From Cricetomys ansorgei (taxonomy: Eukaryota > Chordata > Mammalia > Rodentia > Nesomyidae): a DNA stretch of 64,000 bases. The notes beneath the pieces are model-generated. The model ran no database searches and was not told the origin of the DNA. It worked only from the letters and a program-made list of their open reading frames with translations. A program made the translations under genes and the position numbers. Each line of letters starts with the position of its first letter. Positions within the stretch are counted from its first letter, which is position 1. Below are positions 49,366 through 61,049 of this stretch, piece after piece. The stretch is from positions 1 through 64,000 of the forward strand of contig JAMJFZ010000812.1 of NCBI GenBank assembly GCA_026225945.1, read 5' to 3'.

Positions 49366-49434
49366 CCTGGGAGTCACTTGCTTCATCTCTTCTGTGTGCA
49401 TGTGCATTGTGTGTGTGTGTGTGTGTGTGTGTAT
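48799..49434. repeat. Eight-copy composite minisatellite
   Basis: A near-identical core of about 46 bp recurs eight times, starting GAGCCTGGGAGTCACTTGCT and ending CTGTGTGCATGTGCATT. Copies start at 48799, 48895, 48971, 49041, 49105, 49183, 49271 and 49363. Each core is followed by a variable (TG)n, sometimes with (GA)n. Spacings are 96, 76, 70, 64, 78, 88 and 92 bp. Core variants cluster: GAGAGTC in copies 3-5, GGGAGTC in copies 1 and 6-8, GGTAGTC in copy 2. Open frames across it are artefacts of the repeat. Confidence 0.97.
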
Positions 49435-49994
49435 ACACGTGAATGCACACATGTACACAGGGCTCGATTTAGAAAACAAGTTGTTTACTTTCCCATCTCT
49501 GGACAGCAGAGCACATCACAGCATTCTCCCCGAGACTTTCTGTCAGTCTACCTACTGTCATATTAATCTTTAGCCTTTAAGGCAAAGTCAAAGAAAATGA
49601 AGACGTGAATTTGATATTTATCTTTCAAAAGTATTTACTTGTTCAGACTCTGAAATATGCAAGCTATTCCTTATTTTCAGCTAGCTCTGCCCTTTCTTGT
49701 GGGGCACACACACACACACACACAGCTGACAGTTTTAGATGACCTTGTGGGTTCAGTGCTAGGGAGACTACCTGGTGGAAGACAGGAAGGAAGACTGTGC
49801 AGCGACTCAGACCTGAAGCTCACTTTTCAAGGCCATGTTGCCCATGCTCTTATGTTTTTATCCCTAAAATGAGGCATATCTGTAGAAAGAGGACTCAGAG
49901 TATCAAGTGCGATTTCCTGTTGGGCACTTCTTGGCATAGGATAGAAACCGAAAAAGGAAACCAAACCAGCTTTAAAATGTTCCGTCTCAAGGTG

Positions 49995-50378
49995 TGATGG
50001 TCAGCTTTAACTGTCAACCCAAACTACAATCACCTGAGAAAAGATCTCAGCGGGGGTTGCATGTAAAGTGTTGGTCTGTAAGCATATTTGTAAGGTATTG
50101 TATTAACTCAGTTAACTGTTGTGGGAAGACTCAGCCTATTGTGGGTGGCGTCATTCCCTAGGCAGGTGGTCCTGAACTGTGTGAGAATGGGGAAATGGAG
50201 TTGAACACAAGTAAGCAGGCGAGGAGCACATATAAATTCATCCTCTGCTTTTGCCTGTGGATGGTATGGGACTAGTTGTCTCGCCTCAAGTTCCTGAGCC
50301 TGGAATTATAAGCCAAATAAAATTTCCCATAAATTGCCTTTGTCGGGTATTTTTTCGTGGCAACAGAAATGAAACTGA
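49995..50378 (+). mobile_element. MT/ORR1-type MaLR LTR
   Basis: TGATGGTCAGCTTTAACTGT start, CAATCACCTGAGAAAAGATC, AGCCTATTGTGGGTGGCGTC, AATAAAATTTCCCATAAATT, GGCAACAGAAATGAAACTGA end. Confidence 0.75.
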
Positions 50379-51012
50379 AAAACAAGGGCTCAGAAAACAA
50401 TACATTTAGCTCAGAAACAAAACTTGGCCTCTCTAAATCATTATTCTGATTGTTCTTTTGGTCTTTTTTTTTTTTTTAGTCCAATAAAACAGAAATACAA
50501 AAAACACATAAAACAAGTGTCAAGCTCAGTGAATTATTGTTAAGTCAAGCGATCTTTAAGACCACCCGTCTGGTAATAAAATACATTTGCCAGACACCTC
50601 ACAAGTCTCTTCACGGTCCCTAACTCGCCTTCAGACAGCAGCCTCCCTTTTCTCCCTTGAAAAGCAACTCTTCTTCCTCATGCCTGGAATTGGAACTTGT
50701 TGAGGTTTTTTTGTTGTTGTTTTTTTTTTCTGTTTGTCTGTATGTTTGTTTTTAAATGGTTTTACCATTACCATTACTATTTGATGGTAAAACTGTCAAA
50801 GTGTCAGTGTGCAGTTCTCATAGTACTAACAGAATCGAGCCCATGTTGCAGAATTTACAGCTCTTGAGGAATTCTAGGGAATCTTCCTACAGTTTTAGTC
50901 AAAATCCAGTCAGAGCATTACAGAGCATCTGATCACAAAATAACTGAGAAGAAACTATCAGGCAAATTCTGAAAGCATCTCTCTAAGAGAAATGCTCTGG
51001 CCTTGTCCTGGT

Positions 51013-51375
51013 CAGATTGTATTGTTATCTTGGTACAACCTAATATCACTGAGGAACTTCCCAGGTCAGTGTGGCCTGTGGCCATGTCTGTATTGTCCTG
51101 ATTGATGATTGACGTGGGAGGACCACGCCTACTGTGGGAGCCACCATCCCTAAATAGGTAGAACTGGACTGCATGAGAGAGATAGCTAAGCATAATGCAG
51201 AGAACAAGCAAGTAAGAAACACTACTCTATGGTTTCTGCTTGGTTCCTGCTTGGGCTCCTGACCTGAGTTCCTTCAATGATGGACTGTGACTCAGAAGTA
51301 CAAGCCACATAAACCCTTTCCTCCCCAAGTTGCCTTGCTTATGGTATTTATCACATACTAGAAATCAAACCAGAA
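51013..51375 (+). mobile_element. MT-type MaLR LTR (5' part lost)
   Basis: TGATTGATGATTGACGTGGG, GACCACGCCTACTGTGGGAG, GAGTTCCTTCAATGATGGAC, ATAAACCCTTTCCTCCCCAA. Same orientation as the 49995 copy but lacking the GTCAACTTGAC start. Confidence 0.7.
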
Positions 51376-51401
51376 CAATCCCGCTCAATTCATTTATGTA
51401 T

Positions 51402-51712
51402 CTTTATCTAAGTATCTCTATGTGTATATCTAAGTATGTATGTATCCATGTATATATATGTGTGTGTCCATATATGTGTGTGTATGTATATGCATATATA
51501 GATATAATGTATTCATACATATATATACATATGTATATATATATATATATATACACACACACATATACACATACATACATAAGTGTGTGTGTGTGTGTGT
51601 GTGTAAGTAGGTAGCTAAGTAAGCATAATCAGGTAGATAGGTAGATGATAGGTAGGTAAAGAGATAGATAGATAAATAGATAGGGAGGGAGGGAGGGAGG
51701 GAGGAGAGAGAG
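51402..51712. repeat. Long compound microsatellite (TATG/TA/CA/TG/GATA/GGGA)
   Basis: About 310 bp of successive simple-repeat blocks: TATC/TATG, TA, CA, TG, GTAG/GATA, then (GGGA)n and GA. Confidence 0.93.
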
Positions 51713-52642
51713 TACGGATCACTCAGCTATGGTGATCTACATATATTTGACAATTCCTGAGTTCATATATCTTGCTGCCATTATCCGAATCTTTATGCAT
51801 CTTGTCAGCGTGGTGCAGAATCTCTTGGTACCTTGCCATTCAAAGTGAGGGCCCCAGACCAGCACATGAGCACACATCGCCTAAGAGCTCACAGAGAAGC
51901 AGAGTATTTGCCCCTGTTCTAAATTATCACTATGTCAGAGTGTGCATTCGAATGGCCCCTAGGTGGCTCATTCACACCTTAAAGTGTCAGAAGAACCTTT
52001 CAGAAAGTTAGAGCAGGTTTCTTGGTATGCCGCCCGAGACGATGCGTTCCTAGGACTAAGTCTCTTAGTGGCATCGTCGGCAGGCTGCGGGCACAATTGT
52101 ATTTAGACTGGTCAACAAGAAAGCGATCCACAAGAACACGGCAGTCAATTCACCAGCAGAGGAGTGTGGAATGAGATAGGATTCCCCATTCGTCATCTCC
52201 ATGAAAGCAAACAAATTCAAGCAAACAATTAAAAACGATTTTAATTTAACAACAGGAGAGTAAACTGGCTGGGGACACGGGACCAACGTTAACTGGAACC
52301 ATGGTGACAGTGCTGCTAAGCATTCTGGGTAGATTTTGATAATTTTTTTTTCCTGTGATGAGAGAAGAGGCCTTCTGTTTTTGTGCTTTGTTTCAATTCT
52401 TAATGCAAGTATCTCAAAGCTAGCTATCCCCCAGCTCCCCTCCCTACCCGACAGTCACCTTTGCATGGATTTCTTCTTGAGTGTTCTTTGAATAAAGTTC
52501 AATTCAGTGCAGCAGCCTCTTCTGCCTTACTCCTCTGAAAGGGGGTAAAACCTCAAGCTGAGAACCACAATAGAGAGGCCTGATTTTAGCCTCTATTGGC
52601 ACAATGTCTAAATACTGGGATACTCCAAAGTCACTCTTTATG

Positions 52643-53105
52643 GGGGCTGGGAAGACATTTCAGTCAGTAAAGTGCTTTGCTTGTAGGCAGGAAGACCTGA
52701 GTTCAATCCCCAGAACCCACATTTAAAAAGTTAGGAATGGTCAGGGGTGGCGGCACGTGCCTTTAATCTCAGCACTCGGTAGGTAGAGGCAGGAGGATCT
52801 CTGTGAGTTTGGGACCACTCTGGTTTACAGAGTGAGTTCCAGGACAGCCAGAGTTACAACAGAAAAGCTGTCTTGACAAAAAAAAAAAAGCTAGGAATGG
52901 CAGTCCATGCTTGTGATCCCAGCACTAGGGAGTCAACAAATGGGTCTCTAGGGCACACTGATGGGCCATGCTAGCCTACTTGGTGAGTTGCAGGCCAGTG
53001 AGAGACCTCCCTTCAAAAACAGAAGACATGCAGTGCGTGAAGCATAACATCTGATGTCCTCTGGCCTCCATATACATGCACACATGCATGCACACATATG
53101 TACAT
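52643..53105 (+). mobile_element. B4-type SINE interrupted by a B1
   Basis: The head GGGGCTGGGAAGACATTTCA and TTCAATCCCCAGAACCCACA lie left of the inserted B1. The body GTCCATGCTTGTGATCCCAG, GGCCAGTGAGAGACCTCCCT and CCTCTGGCCTCCATATACAT lies right of it. Confidence 0.85.
52741..52884 (+). mobile_element. B1 SINE nested in B4, with target duplication
   Basis: GGTGGCGGCACGTGCCTTTA, TCTCAGCACTCGGTAGGTAG, GAGTTCCAGGACAGCCAGAG and a poly(A) tail. Flanks AAAAAGTTAGGAATGG (52725-52740) and AAAAAGCTAGGAATGG (52885-52900) are a 16-bp duplication with one mismatch. Confidence 0.93.
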
Positions 53106-54524
53106 GCCATGTCTTTCTGTTGAGTGCCCTATGGCCTCTCCGTTCCGTAGCATGATGTTTGGTGCGGGAGGCAGATTCTCCGGGACACCGCTTAAAGCTT
53201 TCAACTCTTAAGCTTTCAACTCTTAGCCTTTCAGCCAGAGAACCTCAAACGGCTGGCCACTGGGAGGTTAAAAACTGAGCAGGAAGAACAACTTGAGAAC
53301 TAGAGCCGTAGGTAAAGCTGAACGGACAGAAGGGCAGCTGACCACTGACCCGAAGCTAAAAGGAAACCTGACAGATACGGGTATATATTTCCCACTATCT
53401 ACAGCGTATACGGCCCAGTTAGGAGTTGCACAGAAAAGCCTTTACCCAACCACAGATTGATGCCAACGGCGATAACAGCATGGCTGTTTCCTCACTGGTT
53501 GGCCCAGCCTGCATCATACTGACTCTGTCACTCCGTGCTATTGTTCACAATGTCATCTTGGCAGGCTCTACAACTATCTTCAAAATAAACCTCTATGATT
53601 TCCAGACTGGGTTAATTGGAGTGGGAAGAGCCACCTGAGAGTGGGAGGCTCACTTCAATGGGCTGGGGATCCCGAGCTAATGAAAAGGGGAATGTGAACT
53701 GAGCACTGGTGGTCACCTCTCTCTGCTTCTGGCCGAGGATGCGCCGTGACCAAGCTGCCTTCACCTCTGAGCCTCTCATTACTTTACTGGTTGCGGGTCT
53801 CCAGCCTGGGTTCAGGAATCTTAAGAGATGCACTGAAGTATGATTTTAACATCTCCTCCAAGGAGGGGATGAGCTGGCTCTAGGAAACGATTTGCATTAT
53901 AAATACCATCAGGGTCTTCAGCAGGATCAGGTAAGGCCTGATACTTCACACCCTAAACCTCGCACCCTACCTCCTGGGTACCTTCTAGGTCCTTGTCATC
54001 CCTCATTCACACTCTTAATGTATGTTCTAAAACCACAGATGCTGTCTTCAGCAGACCCAAGGACCTCTCAGAACTCACGTCTTATAATTAGTTAAAAACA
54101 TAATCCTGTTCCTCTCAAGATTGGCCAAACCTCACTGTGAGGTTGTTTTTTTCTCCTTAGTCTTCAACTGGGTTTGGGCCTCCTCCATGGGGACAGCCTC
54201 TACCCACGAACGTCTCTCTCCGGGCTGTCCAGGGAATACAAAGACACAGAGTGTAGCAGCACAATCATTCTGGAGCCTAGTGGTTCCCGGTGTTGGCTAT
54301 ATACTGGGATACCCTGGGAGATTAGAAAACGTTCCTGATACCAGGTCCCAGACCAGTTAAACCAGAACCTGCAGTGGGGAGGCACAGCTAATACAGGATT
54401 TATAAAACACCTGGCGTTGCCCAGTGCAGCCAAGGCAGTCATGTCAGCCTAGCCTGGAAAAATGGAAGAAATTTAACACTTAATTTCAGATCCATTGTGT
54501 GGGAAATGATATTATGTTAGATTC

Positions 54525-54645
54525 GTCCAGAGCTGCAGTTACAGGCAGCTGTGAGACACCTGACATGGGTGCTGGGGACTGAACCTGGATCCTCTGCAAG
54601 AGCAGCAAGTGCTCATAACCACGGAGCCGACATTCCAGCCCCATA
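54525..54645 (-). mobile_element. B2 SINE fragment
   Basis: AGTTACAGGCAGCTGTGAGA, GATCCTCTGCAAGAGCAGCA, CATTCCAGCCCC. Confidence 0.8.
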
Positions 54646-54705
54646 TATAGCTTTCCTTAAATCGGAAGGACGAATGCAAATTGCTTTTAAAACTCAACAT
54701 TTTTG

Positions 54706-54888
54706 GAGTGTGTGTATATATATAATATATACTCTGAAAATAATATTTATATATGTATATATTTATATGCACATATATATTTTAAATACATATATATACA
54801 TATGTATACATATATAAATAAATACATATGTGTATATGTAAATATATATTTATTTATATATTATATATATGTGTGTATATGTATATGG
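54706..54888. repeat. (TA)n-rich microsatellite
   Basis: About 180 bp of TATA/TATG/TTTA units with many internal palindromes. Confidence 0.93.
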
Positions 54889-54889
54889 G

Positions 54890-55015
54890 CAAGTATGTGC
54901 TTACTTGCCCAGCACGCAGGAAGCTCTGAGTTGATGCTCAGCACCCCAAACACTGAGCTTTTTGTAGCAATCTGCAATCTCAGCACTTGAGAAGTAGAGG
55001 CAGGAGAAGCAGAAA
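54890..55015 (+). mobile_element. B4-type SINE (body)
   Basis: CTTACTTGCCCAGCACGCAG, then AATCTCAGCACTTGAGAAGT and AGAGGCAGGAGAAGCAGAAA. Confidence 0.7.
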
Positions 55016-55021
55016 GCTCAA

Positions 55022-55258
55022 GGTCTGGGACTGGGCATATAGTTCAGTTGGCAGAATACTTGCCTATCGTTCACAAGGCCCTGGGCTGGATCCCTAGCGG
55101 GTCATAAACCGGGCATGGTGGTTCAGACCTGCAATCTAAGCCCTCAGGAAGCAAAGGCAGGAGAATAAGAAGTTCAAGGTCATCCTCAGCTACATCAATG
55201 ACTCAAAGCCAGCCTGGGCTATCTGAGAATCTGCCTCAAGACCCAAAAAAACTCAAAC
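55022..55258 (+). mobile_element. B4 SINE (ID head plus B1 body)
   Basis: ID-like GGGACTGGGCATATAGTTCA and GAATACTTGCCTATCGTTCA, followed by B1-like GGGCATGGTGGTTCAGACCT and AAAGCCAGCCTGGGCTATCT, ending in an A-rich run. Confidence 0.85.
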
Positions 55259-56224
55259 ACAAAGCCTTCAATTTCTTCTAAAAAGCCAGTTGCCCAGTGC
55301 TAGGGCTGGACAGTCTCAGTGTGAGACTGGGGTTATGGGAGGACAGGGTTTCTAAACTTCTCTGGATCAGAAAACATCGGAAGTCAGTTAAGCGTGCCGG
55401 GCATTTGGTACACACAGAATGGGCTTACTCAATGGCGTGAAGCACCGCCATTACGGTTGCAAAGAGCCCAGAGGGAAGCAGCTGGCTGAGATGTACTGCT
55501 AGCAAAGTTAAACACAGACAGGAAACCACATGTCTGATACTGTTTAAAAAAAAAAAAAAGAAAAGAAAAAAGAAAAAAAACTGTTTGTCTTCCTGCCAGA
55601 GCAAGGCTCACAAACCAAAAGGCTGTTTTAGTTTACAGAGAAATTCTCCAACAAGAGAGAGGAAGCAATGAAGCACTGTGATCAGAAGTCCTTGCTCTCT
55701 TCCCCTCTCTCAGCATCTCAGGTTAGCCCGCCAGTGTCCCCATGCCAACCGGGAAAGCCTGCAGGCAGCTGCAGGCTAGTGACAGCCGGTAACACGATGC
55801 CCTGCTCCCTACAGAATCCCACAGGTTGTACTTGGAGTCAGAAGTGGTTTGGAAAGTCCTGGCTTCTTTCCTTAAAAAAAAAATACTATTTATTTATTTT
55901 GTGTATGTGTGTGCCTGTGTGTGTGTGTGTAACAAGGACGACTAAAGTAAAGGAAAAGTGAATTTAAGAGAGAGCAAGAGAGTTTATAGGAGTTTTTGGA
56001 GGGGAGAAAGGAAAGGGAGGAAATGATGTTATTATATTATAATTTCAAAAAATAAGTTACTATTTAAAAAAAAAAGATCAATCCTTCCTAGGCAGAGAGC
56101 ATGTGGAACTTTTCCTTATGTCTACCAACAGGAGCATCCAACCTTTAGCCATGGGCTAGATATGACCACATGTAGACAAGAAGAGCCATTGGAAGCATCC
56201 CAACACTAAATCATACGCTTACTT

Positions 56225-56425
56225 AAAACATATTTTTTGAGACAAGGTCTCTTATAGCCCAGGCTGGCCTTGAATCTGATTCTAATCCTCCTGCCTCTAC
56301 CTTCTGAGTGTTGGGATGTCAGGTGAGTGGCAGCATCCTTGAGCTTGTGGCATGCATGTTGGGGATTGAACTCAGAGCCGCATGAATGCTAGAGGAGCTA
56401 TGCCTCCAGGTCCCCAGCCCTCATC
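56225..56425 (-). mobile_element. B4-type SINE
   Basis: TTTTGAGACAAGGTCTCTTA, TAGCCCAGGCTGGCCTTGAA, TGGGGATTGAACTCAGAGCC, complement of a B1 body plus ID-like head. Confidence 0.82.
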
Positions 56426-56494
56426 GTGGAATTCTCTTTTTGCAGTTTACTTTTGTATCTCCATAGCCATGTTCTCAATCGTGAACTCTATAAC

Positions 56495-56793
56495 ACATGC
56501 AAAATTGGGAGAAAGGAGAATTGTCATACACTGCCAGTAAAAATGTAAGTTGGTATAAGCATCATGAAAAGCAGCATGCTTGGCTGTCATAAAACTAGAA
56601 ATCGAACTTCCCTATGTTCCATTAGTCCAGAGGTAGCACAAACTAATACGTCTAGAGATATTCTAAGAACATTGCATGCCTGTCTTCCTTGCAACATTAT
56701 GGCCAATAGCCAAGATACAGGTACAGCCTAAGAGTCTCCCGATGTGTGAATGGATGAGCCAGTGAATGAATGTGAATGAGTGAATTCATAGGT
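56495..56793 (+). mobile_element. L1 3' end, left part
   Basis: ACACTGCCAGTAAAAATGTA, AAACTAGAAATCGAACTTCC, GGCCAATAGCCAAGATACAG and TGTGTGAATGGATGAGCCAG resemble the last part of L1 ORF2 in mammalian L1MA-type elements. It is decayed and not coding. It stops at the LTR-like insertion and resumes at about 57300. Confidence 0.75.
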
Positions 56794-57260
56794 TGTAGAA
56801 CGCTGTCCTCTGAGCATAGAGCCATCCCCATTTTCAACAGAGACGCTGTGATGACCCAGGAGACCCTCAAGGTAGAGCCTGTTGATTTCCCTCATAGGAG
56901 GAGGAAGTGAGGATGGTCACTGGACCCTCGGGTGAGACCGCAGCCTCTTTTTGCTGTACTTCCTTCCGCGCCAGCTGCGTAGGGTCTCAGTCTTGGGTTC
57001 TGAAGTGTATACTACATATAAAGCGTGGAAGTGGGGGATCCATTTTTGCATCTCTGGGGAACTTGTCATACAAGCTCGCTGGGAAGAGATTTTCAGGTTA
57101 TACTTCTGTTTGGAGGGTCACCCATGATCCTGTAAGTTCTCCCTCTCTCCTGCTCTGTAAGTAAGCCTGATAAATTGCTTTGTCAAGTTGGACTTTGGTA
57201 GAATCATACCTTGGCCTGTAGTTGATGACTTTTCCTCTCATTGGGAAGAATCATGTAACA
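56794..57260 (+). mobile_element. LTR-like insertion inside the L1
   Basis: Begins TGTAGAACGCTGTC, ends around ATCATGTAACA, and splits otherwise continuous L1 sequence. Shares its first 130 bp pattern with 17032-17160. GATAAATTGCTTTGTC near the 3' end looks like the poly(A)-signal part of an LTR. Confidence 0.5.
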
Positions 57261-57299
57261 GCATGCATGTGCACACATGAGCACACGTGCATACACACA

Positions 57300-57795
57300 G
57301 GGTGGAACAGTATTCAGCTATTAAAAATAAAATTCTCCCATTCGCTTCACTGTAAATGGTGCTAAAATATGCAAAGTGAAGTAAGTCAGACACAGAAGGG
57401 CAAATACTGTGTATTCTTCCACTTGAAAACTAAAAGTGTTCACCTCTCAGCAGTAGAGAATAGAATAGTAGATACTGGCACTTGGGATGGGTGTGGCAAG
57501 AGACCAACTAATTGTACGGAAGGGCAGTGGGGTGGGAAGAATGATACCTAGTGTTCTATGGCACGGTAGGGCACAGGCAGGGCTGACAAAAACTAATTGA
57601 ATGTTTCAAAATAGTTACTAAAGAGGGCTAAGGAAGTTTCCACACAACGAGGTGGTAAACATTTGGGGTGAGTGACACAGTAATTGTACTGAGGATGGTT
57701 ACACGTGCACTGAAATGTTATATTGTACCCCAAATGTCACAATGCTCCCCAAATCTATACGATTACTATGCCTATTAAAACTTTGAAACAAGAGA
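57300..57795 (+). mobile_element. L1 3' end, right part
   Basis: ACAGTATTCAGCTATTAAAA, GTGAAGTAAGTCAGACACAG, AGTAGAGAATAGAATAGTAG and TATATTGTACCCCAAATGTC continue the L1 ORF2 tail and 3'UTR. Confidence 0.75.
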
Positions 57796-57821
57796 TGTAG
57801 TGTTGGCTATTTGGTGTTTGT

Positions 57822-58202
57822 TTGTTTTTGTCAACTTAACACATACTAAATTCATCTGGGAAGAAGGGACTTAACTTAGAAATTCATTCCATCAGACTGG
57901 CCTGTGGACTCGTCTTGATTAAGTATTGATGTGCGGAGCCCAGCCCACAGTGGGCAGGGCCACCTGCTATGGTCCTGGGTATATAAAAAAGCAGGCTGAA
58001 CAAGCTTGGAGAACAAGCCAATCAGAAGCATTCCTCCATGGCTTCTGCTTGAGTTCCTGCCTCGAGGTCCCTGCCTTGAGTTCCTGGCCTGACTTCCTTC
58101 AAGGATGAATTAATAGCAAGGCATGTAAGCCAAATAAACCCTTTCCTCCTCAAGTTGCTTTTGGTTATGGTCTTTGTTGCAGCAATGGAAACCAAGCTGG
58201 GA
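57822..58202 (+). mobile_element. MT-type MaLR solo LTR
   Basis: TTGTCAACTTAACACATACT, CTTGATTAAGTATTGATGTG, CCCAGCCCACAGTGGGCAGG, GGTATATAAAAAAGCAGGCT (TATA-like), ATAAACCCTTTCCTCCTCAA, GCAGCAATGGAAACCAAGC end. Confidence 0.85.
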
Positions 58203-58844
58203 CAGCTGTGTTTTATGTCGATGGTCTCAGTGGCCTCTGCTGAGGCCTCTGGAGTCCGGACAATACCCTGAGGTTCACTAATCCAAAGCATGGTGTGGCC
58301 ATACCGCCCTGAGCAAGATCTCTGTGGAAACGAAGCAGGAAGGACTAGCCCAGGGCATGAAGACTCTACTTACTGATCTGAAAGGCACTGCAAATCCTTC
58401 TACTCTTATTTAGCAGCTTCCTGCTGTGACCTTGAGTCAAAACAGGAACAACGCGTCTAATTTGTAATATTATCCAGCAATGTCAGGACTGTGGTTAGCT
58501 TTGATTAGAATCCTCTGGACTCAGCATGCTCCCTTTGACTGGGGAAGGCATATGGGGAGAAAAGAGAGACTGGAAGAGTCACAGATTAAAACAAAACAAG
58601 CCTTTCCAGCGCGCCTGTGGTGCAGATATCTGGATGCTCTGTTCCCACGGAATGGCCAGAATTCAGCTGCAGAACCCAGATGCCAGAAAAGACCTAAAGC
58701 CAAACAACACTCATAATTCTAGCATCAGAGAAGCAATGACAGAAGGATCCCTGGGGCTCTCTGTCCTGTCTAACCTCGAGTTCTGGGCCATCAATATACC
58801 TTGTCTAAAATACAAAACAAAAACACAAACAAAAACAAGGTAGA

Positions 58845-59050
58845 GCTAGGGTGGTGGCTTAGTAGATAAAGTACTTGCCACACAAGCATGAAGACCAGAG
58901 CTCAGATCACTAATACACTGGTAAAAGCTGCGTAGTATTGGTGCCTACCTGTAATCCTGCCACTTGAGAGATGGAGCAAAGGGATTCAAGGCCATCCTCT
59001 GCTAGTTAGTGAGTACAAAACTAGCCTGGGATACACAAGACTTTATCTAG
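58845..59050 (+). mobile_element. B4-type SINE
   Basis: GCTAGGGTGGTGGCTTAGTA, AAGTACTTGCCACACAAGCA, TGTAATCCTGCCACTTGAGA, AGCCTGGGATACACAAGACT. Confidence 0.8.
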
Positions 59051-59167
59051 ATAGGAAGGAAGAGAGGGATGGGGTAGGAAAGGAACTAATGACCCAACCA
59101 AGAGATGAGTAGAAGGCCAGCACTTTTGAGTCCTATCAGCTCAGGCAGAGATCAGTAGGTGTCTTGC

Positions 59168-59515
59168 AAGCAGTGTGGAGAGATGTCTCAGCAGGTAAAG
59201 TGCTTGCTTCATTCAAAGCATGAGGACCAGTGTTTGGATCCCCAGAACTCACTAAAAGCCAGCTGGTGTGATGACCCTCTTGTAGTCCCAGCTCTCTATA
59301 GACAGACACAGGATGGCCTTACATCTTACAAAAAGATGGCCAACCTGATGAGCGCAAAGGTGACTTCTGAGTTCAGGGAGAGTCTGCCTCGCATACAAGG
59401 TAGAAATGGATAAAGACAACCAGTGTCAAGTTTGGGCCTCCACATGCATGTGTGCACACACATGTGGATATGCACCCATACATGCACACAGACATCACAT
59501 GTACACATACAAAAC
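59168..59515 (+). mobile_element. B4-type SINE with CA tail
   Basis: GAGATGTCTCAGCAGGTAAA, GCTTGCTTCATTCAAAGCAT, GGATCCCCAGAACTCACTAA, GGGCCTCCACATGCATGTGT. Confidence 0.75.
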
Positions 59516-60341
59516 AAAAACGAAATAGAATAATGTCTTGCAAAGCTGGTCGTCCATCTCCCAGTCACAAGGCAGCTAGCTACTCTTGAAGACATTTTTC
59601 CCCTATATTCCTGGTTGTGAGCCTAGCCTTTCTTGGCTAAGTCATCTCTCCAGCCTGGCATTTCCATTTTCTACGCCTTAGAGCACACTTTTCAATCCTG
59701 ATACCCATCACATCTTGCCTGACAGATGGCTGTCACCTGGCCATCACAACACTCCCCCCCTCCTTCTACTTTGCATTCTGAATTTAGATGAGTCCTGGGT
59801 AGGTTCTCAAGTCTTCCAGTTAAAGAGACCTTCAGAGAAGCAAAGGGAGATGTGTTCAGGGTCAACTGTGAAAAGTGGGCAGTTTCAGGCTGGTGTTCCC
59901 TCTGTATTTGCTGCTTTCTTGTCCTCCTTCTCCTTGGCCAGTGTGGGATGCACTGAAGCCATCAGGCATTGCAGGAAGCCTGGTTCTTAGCAGTATTGCA
60001 GAGGAAGCACAGACACCAGCGTTTTAAGATTTCCAGACATGCCTAGCCTTTGACATGCTGTCATCTATAAAGTTCGTCAGGAGAACCACACGGTCAACCA
60101 CATCGTGTGCAAAATAAAACCATGAACAAATGGCAAAACACATCTTACAGTATTTTAAGTAAGTTTATGATACTGCTTTGGTCTGCATTCATAGCTGCTC
60201 TGGTGTGCACCTAGCCTGCAGGCTGAAGGTTGGAAATGCCTGGATGGTTTTCTGACTAGATGACAATGTTTCTCTGTAATTTGTCCCTTCTTCTGAATGT
60301 CTGGCATGCAGCAGGTAAGCAGGTGAAAAAGACTTGCCAAT

Positions 60342-60432
60342 ATTTCTGTCTGTCTGTCTGTCTGTCCAGCTATCTGTCTGTCTGTCCTTCCATATAGCCA
60401 CACAGCCAGCCAGCCAACCAGCCAGCTGGCCA
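60342..60432. repeat. (CTGT)n and (AGCC)n tandem repeats
   Basis: CTGT tetranucleotides (60342-60388) followed by AGCC-type units (about 60397-60432); on the TGFBR2 strand these are GACA and GGCT repeats. Confidence 0.93.
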
Positions 60433-60821
60433 CCCATCTATTTATATGAAGGTTGGGGCATCTGGAGGTTGAACAATGCAGTAACATCATTTCCCCAGAC
60501 TCAGAGTACACCCAACACCCATTCTTTAACGGATTGGTGTCAAGGCCATGGCTATTGATCGTAATAGGAGTTCACACAACACAGGCAGGGAAAAAAACAG
60601 ATTCTAAAAGGCAAGACTAAGAGCCCAAGTAGGAACTCGCTGCCAAAGTGCATGAGGGAACTTAGTAGAGTTGCAGAGAGTTTCCTTCCGAACTGTGGAG
60701 CTGCTGATCCATTGTACACGTCCATCAGGCTCCAGTAACTGTGCTTTTCCAAAGGGAGTTTATATCATGGAAATAACAGATGGGTGAAAGGAACATTTAA
60801 AAACATCCCAATGTCAAGAAT

Positions 60822-60962
60822 AATCATGCCTGCCATCCTGGCATTCAGAAGTCTGAAGGAGGATGATTCCAAATGTGAGGCCAACCTGCGTTGTACATAG
60901 TGAATTACAGGCTAGCTTGAGCAGCATGGTGACTGTCTCAAGATAAATAAATACACAGATAA
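60822..60962 (+). mobile_element. B1-like SINE (diverged)
   Basis: GCCTGCCATCCTGGCATTCA, AAGGAGGATGATTCCAAATG, GACTGTCTCAAGATAAATAA. Confidence 0.65.
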
Positions 60963-61049
60963 ATAAATTAATTCGTTAAGAATATCTCAGTATCATATTT
61001 GCCTGCAATCATTATTTATCCATAATTCCATATAGAACAATATCTTTGG

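Noticed and set aside
48799..49434. CRISPR-like array of regular repeats
   Set aside because: The spacers are only TG/GA runs and the genome is mammalian; it is a minisatellite.
48725..49566. Long overlapping open frames across the minisatellite, both strands
   Set aside because: Their products are only CVCVCV, HTHTHT and repeated MHMHTEEMKQV strings made by TG/CA and the tandem core; there is no gene.
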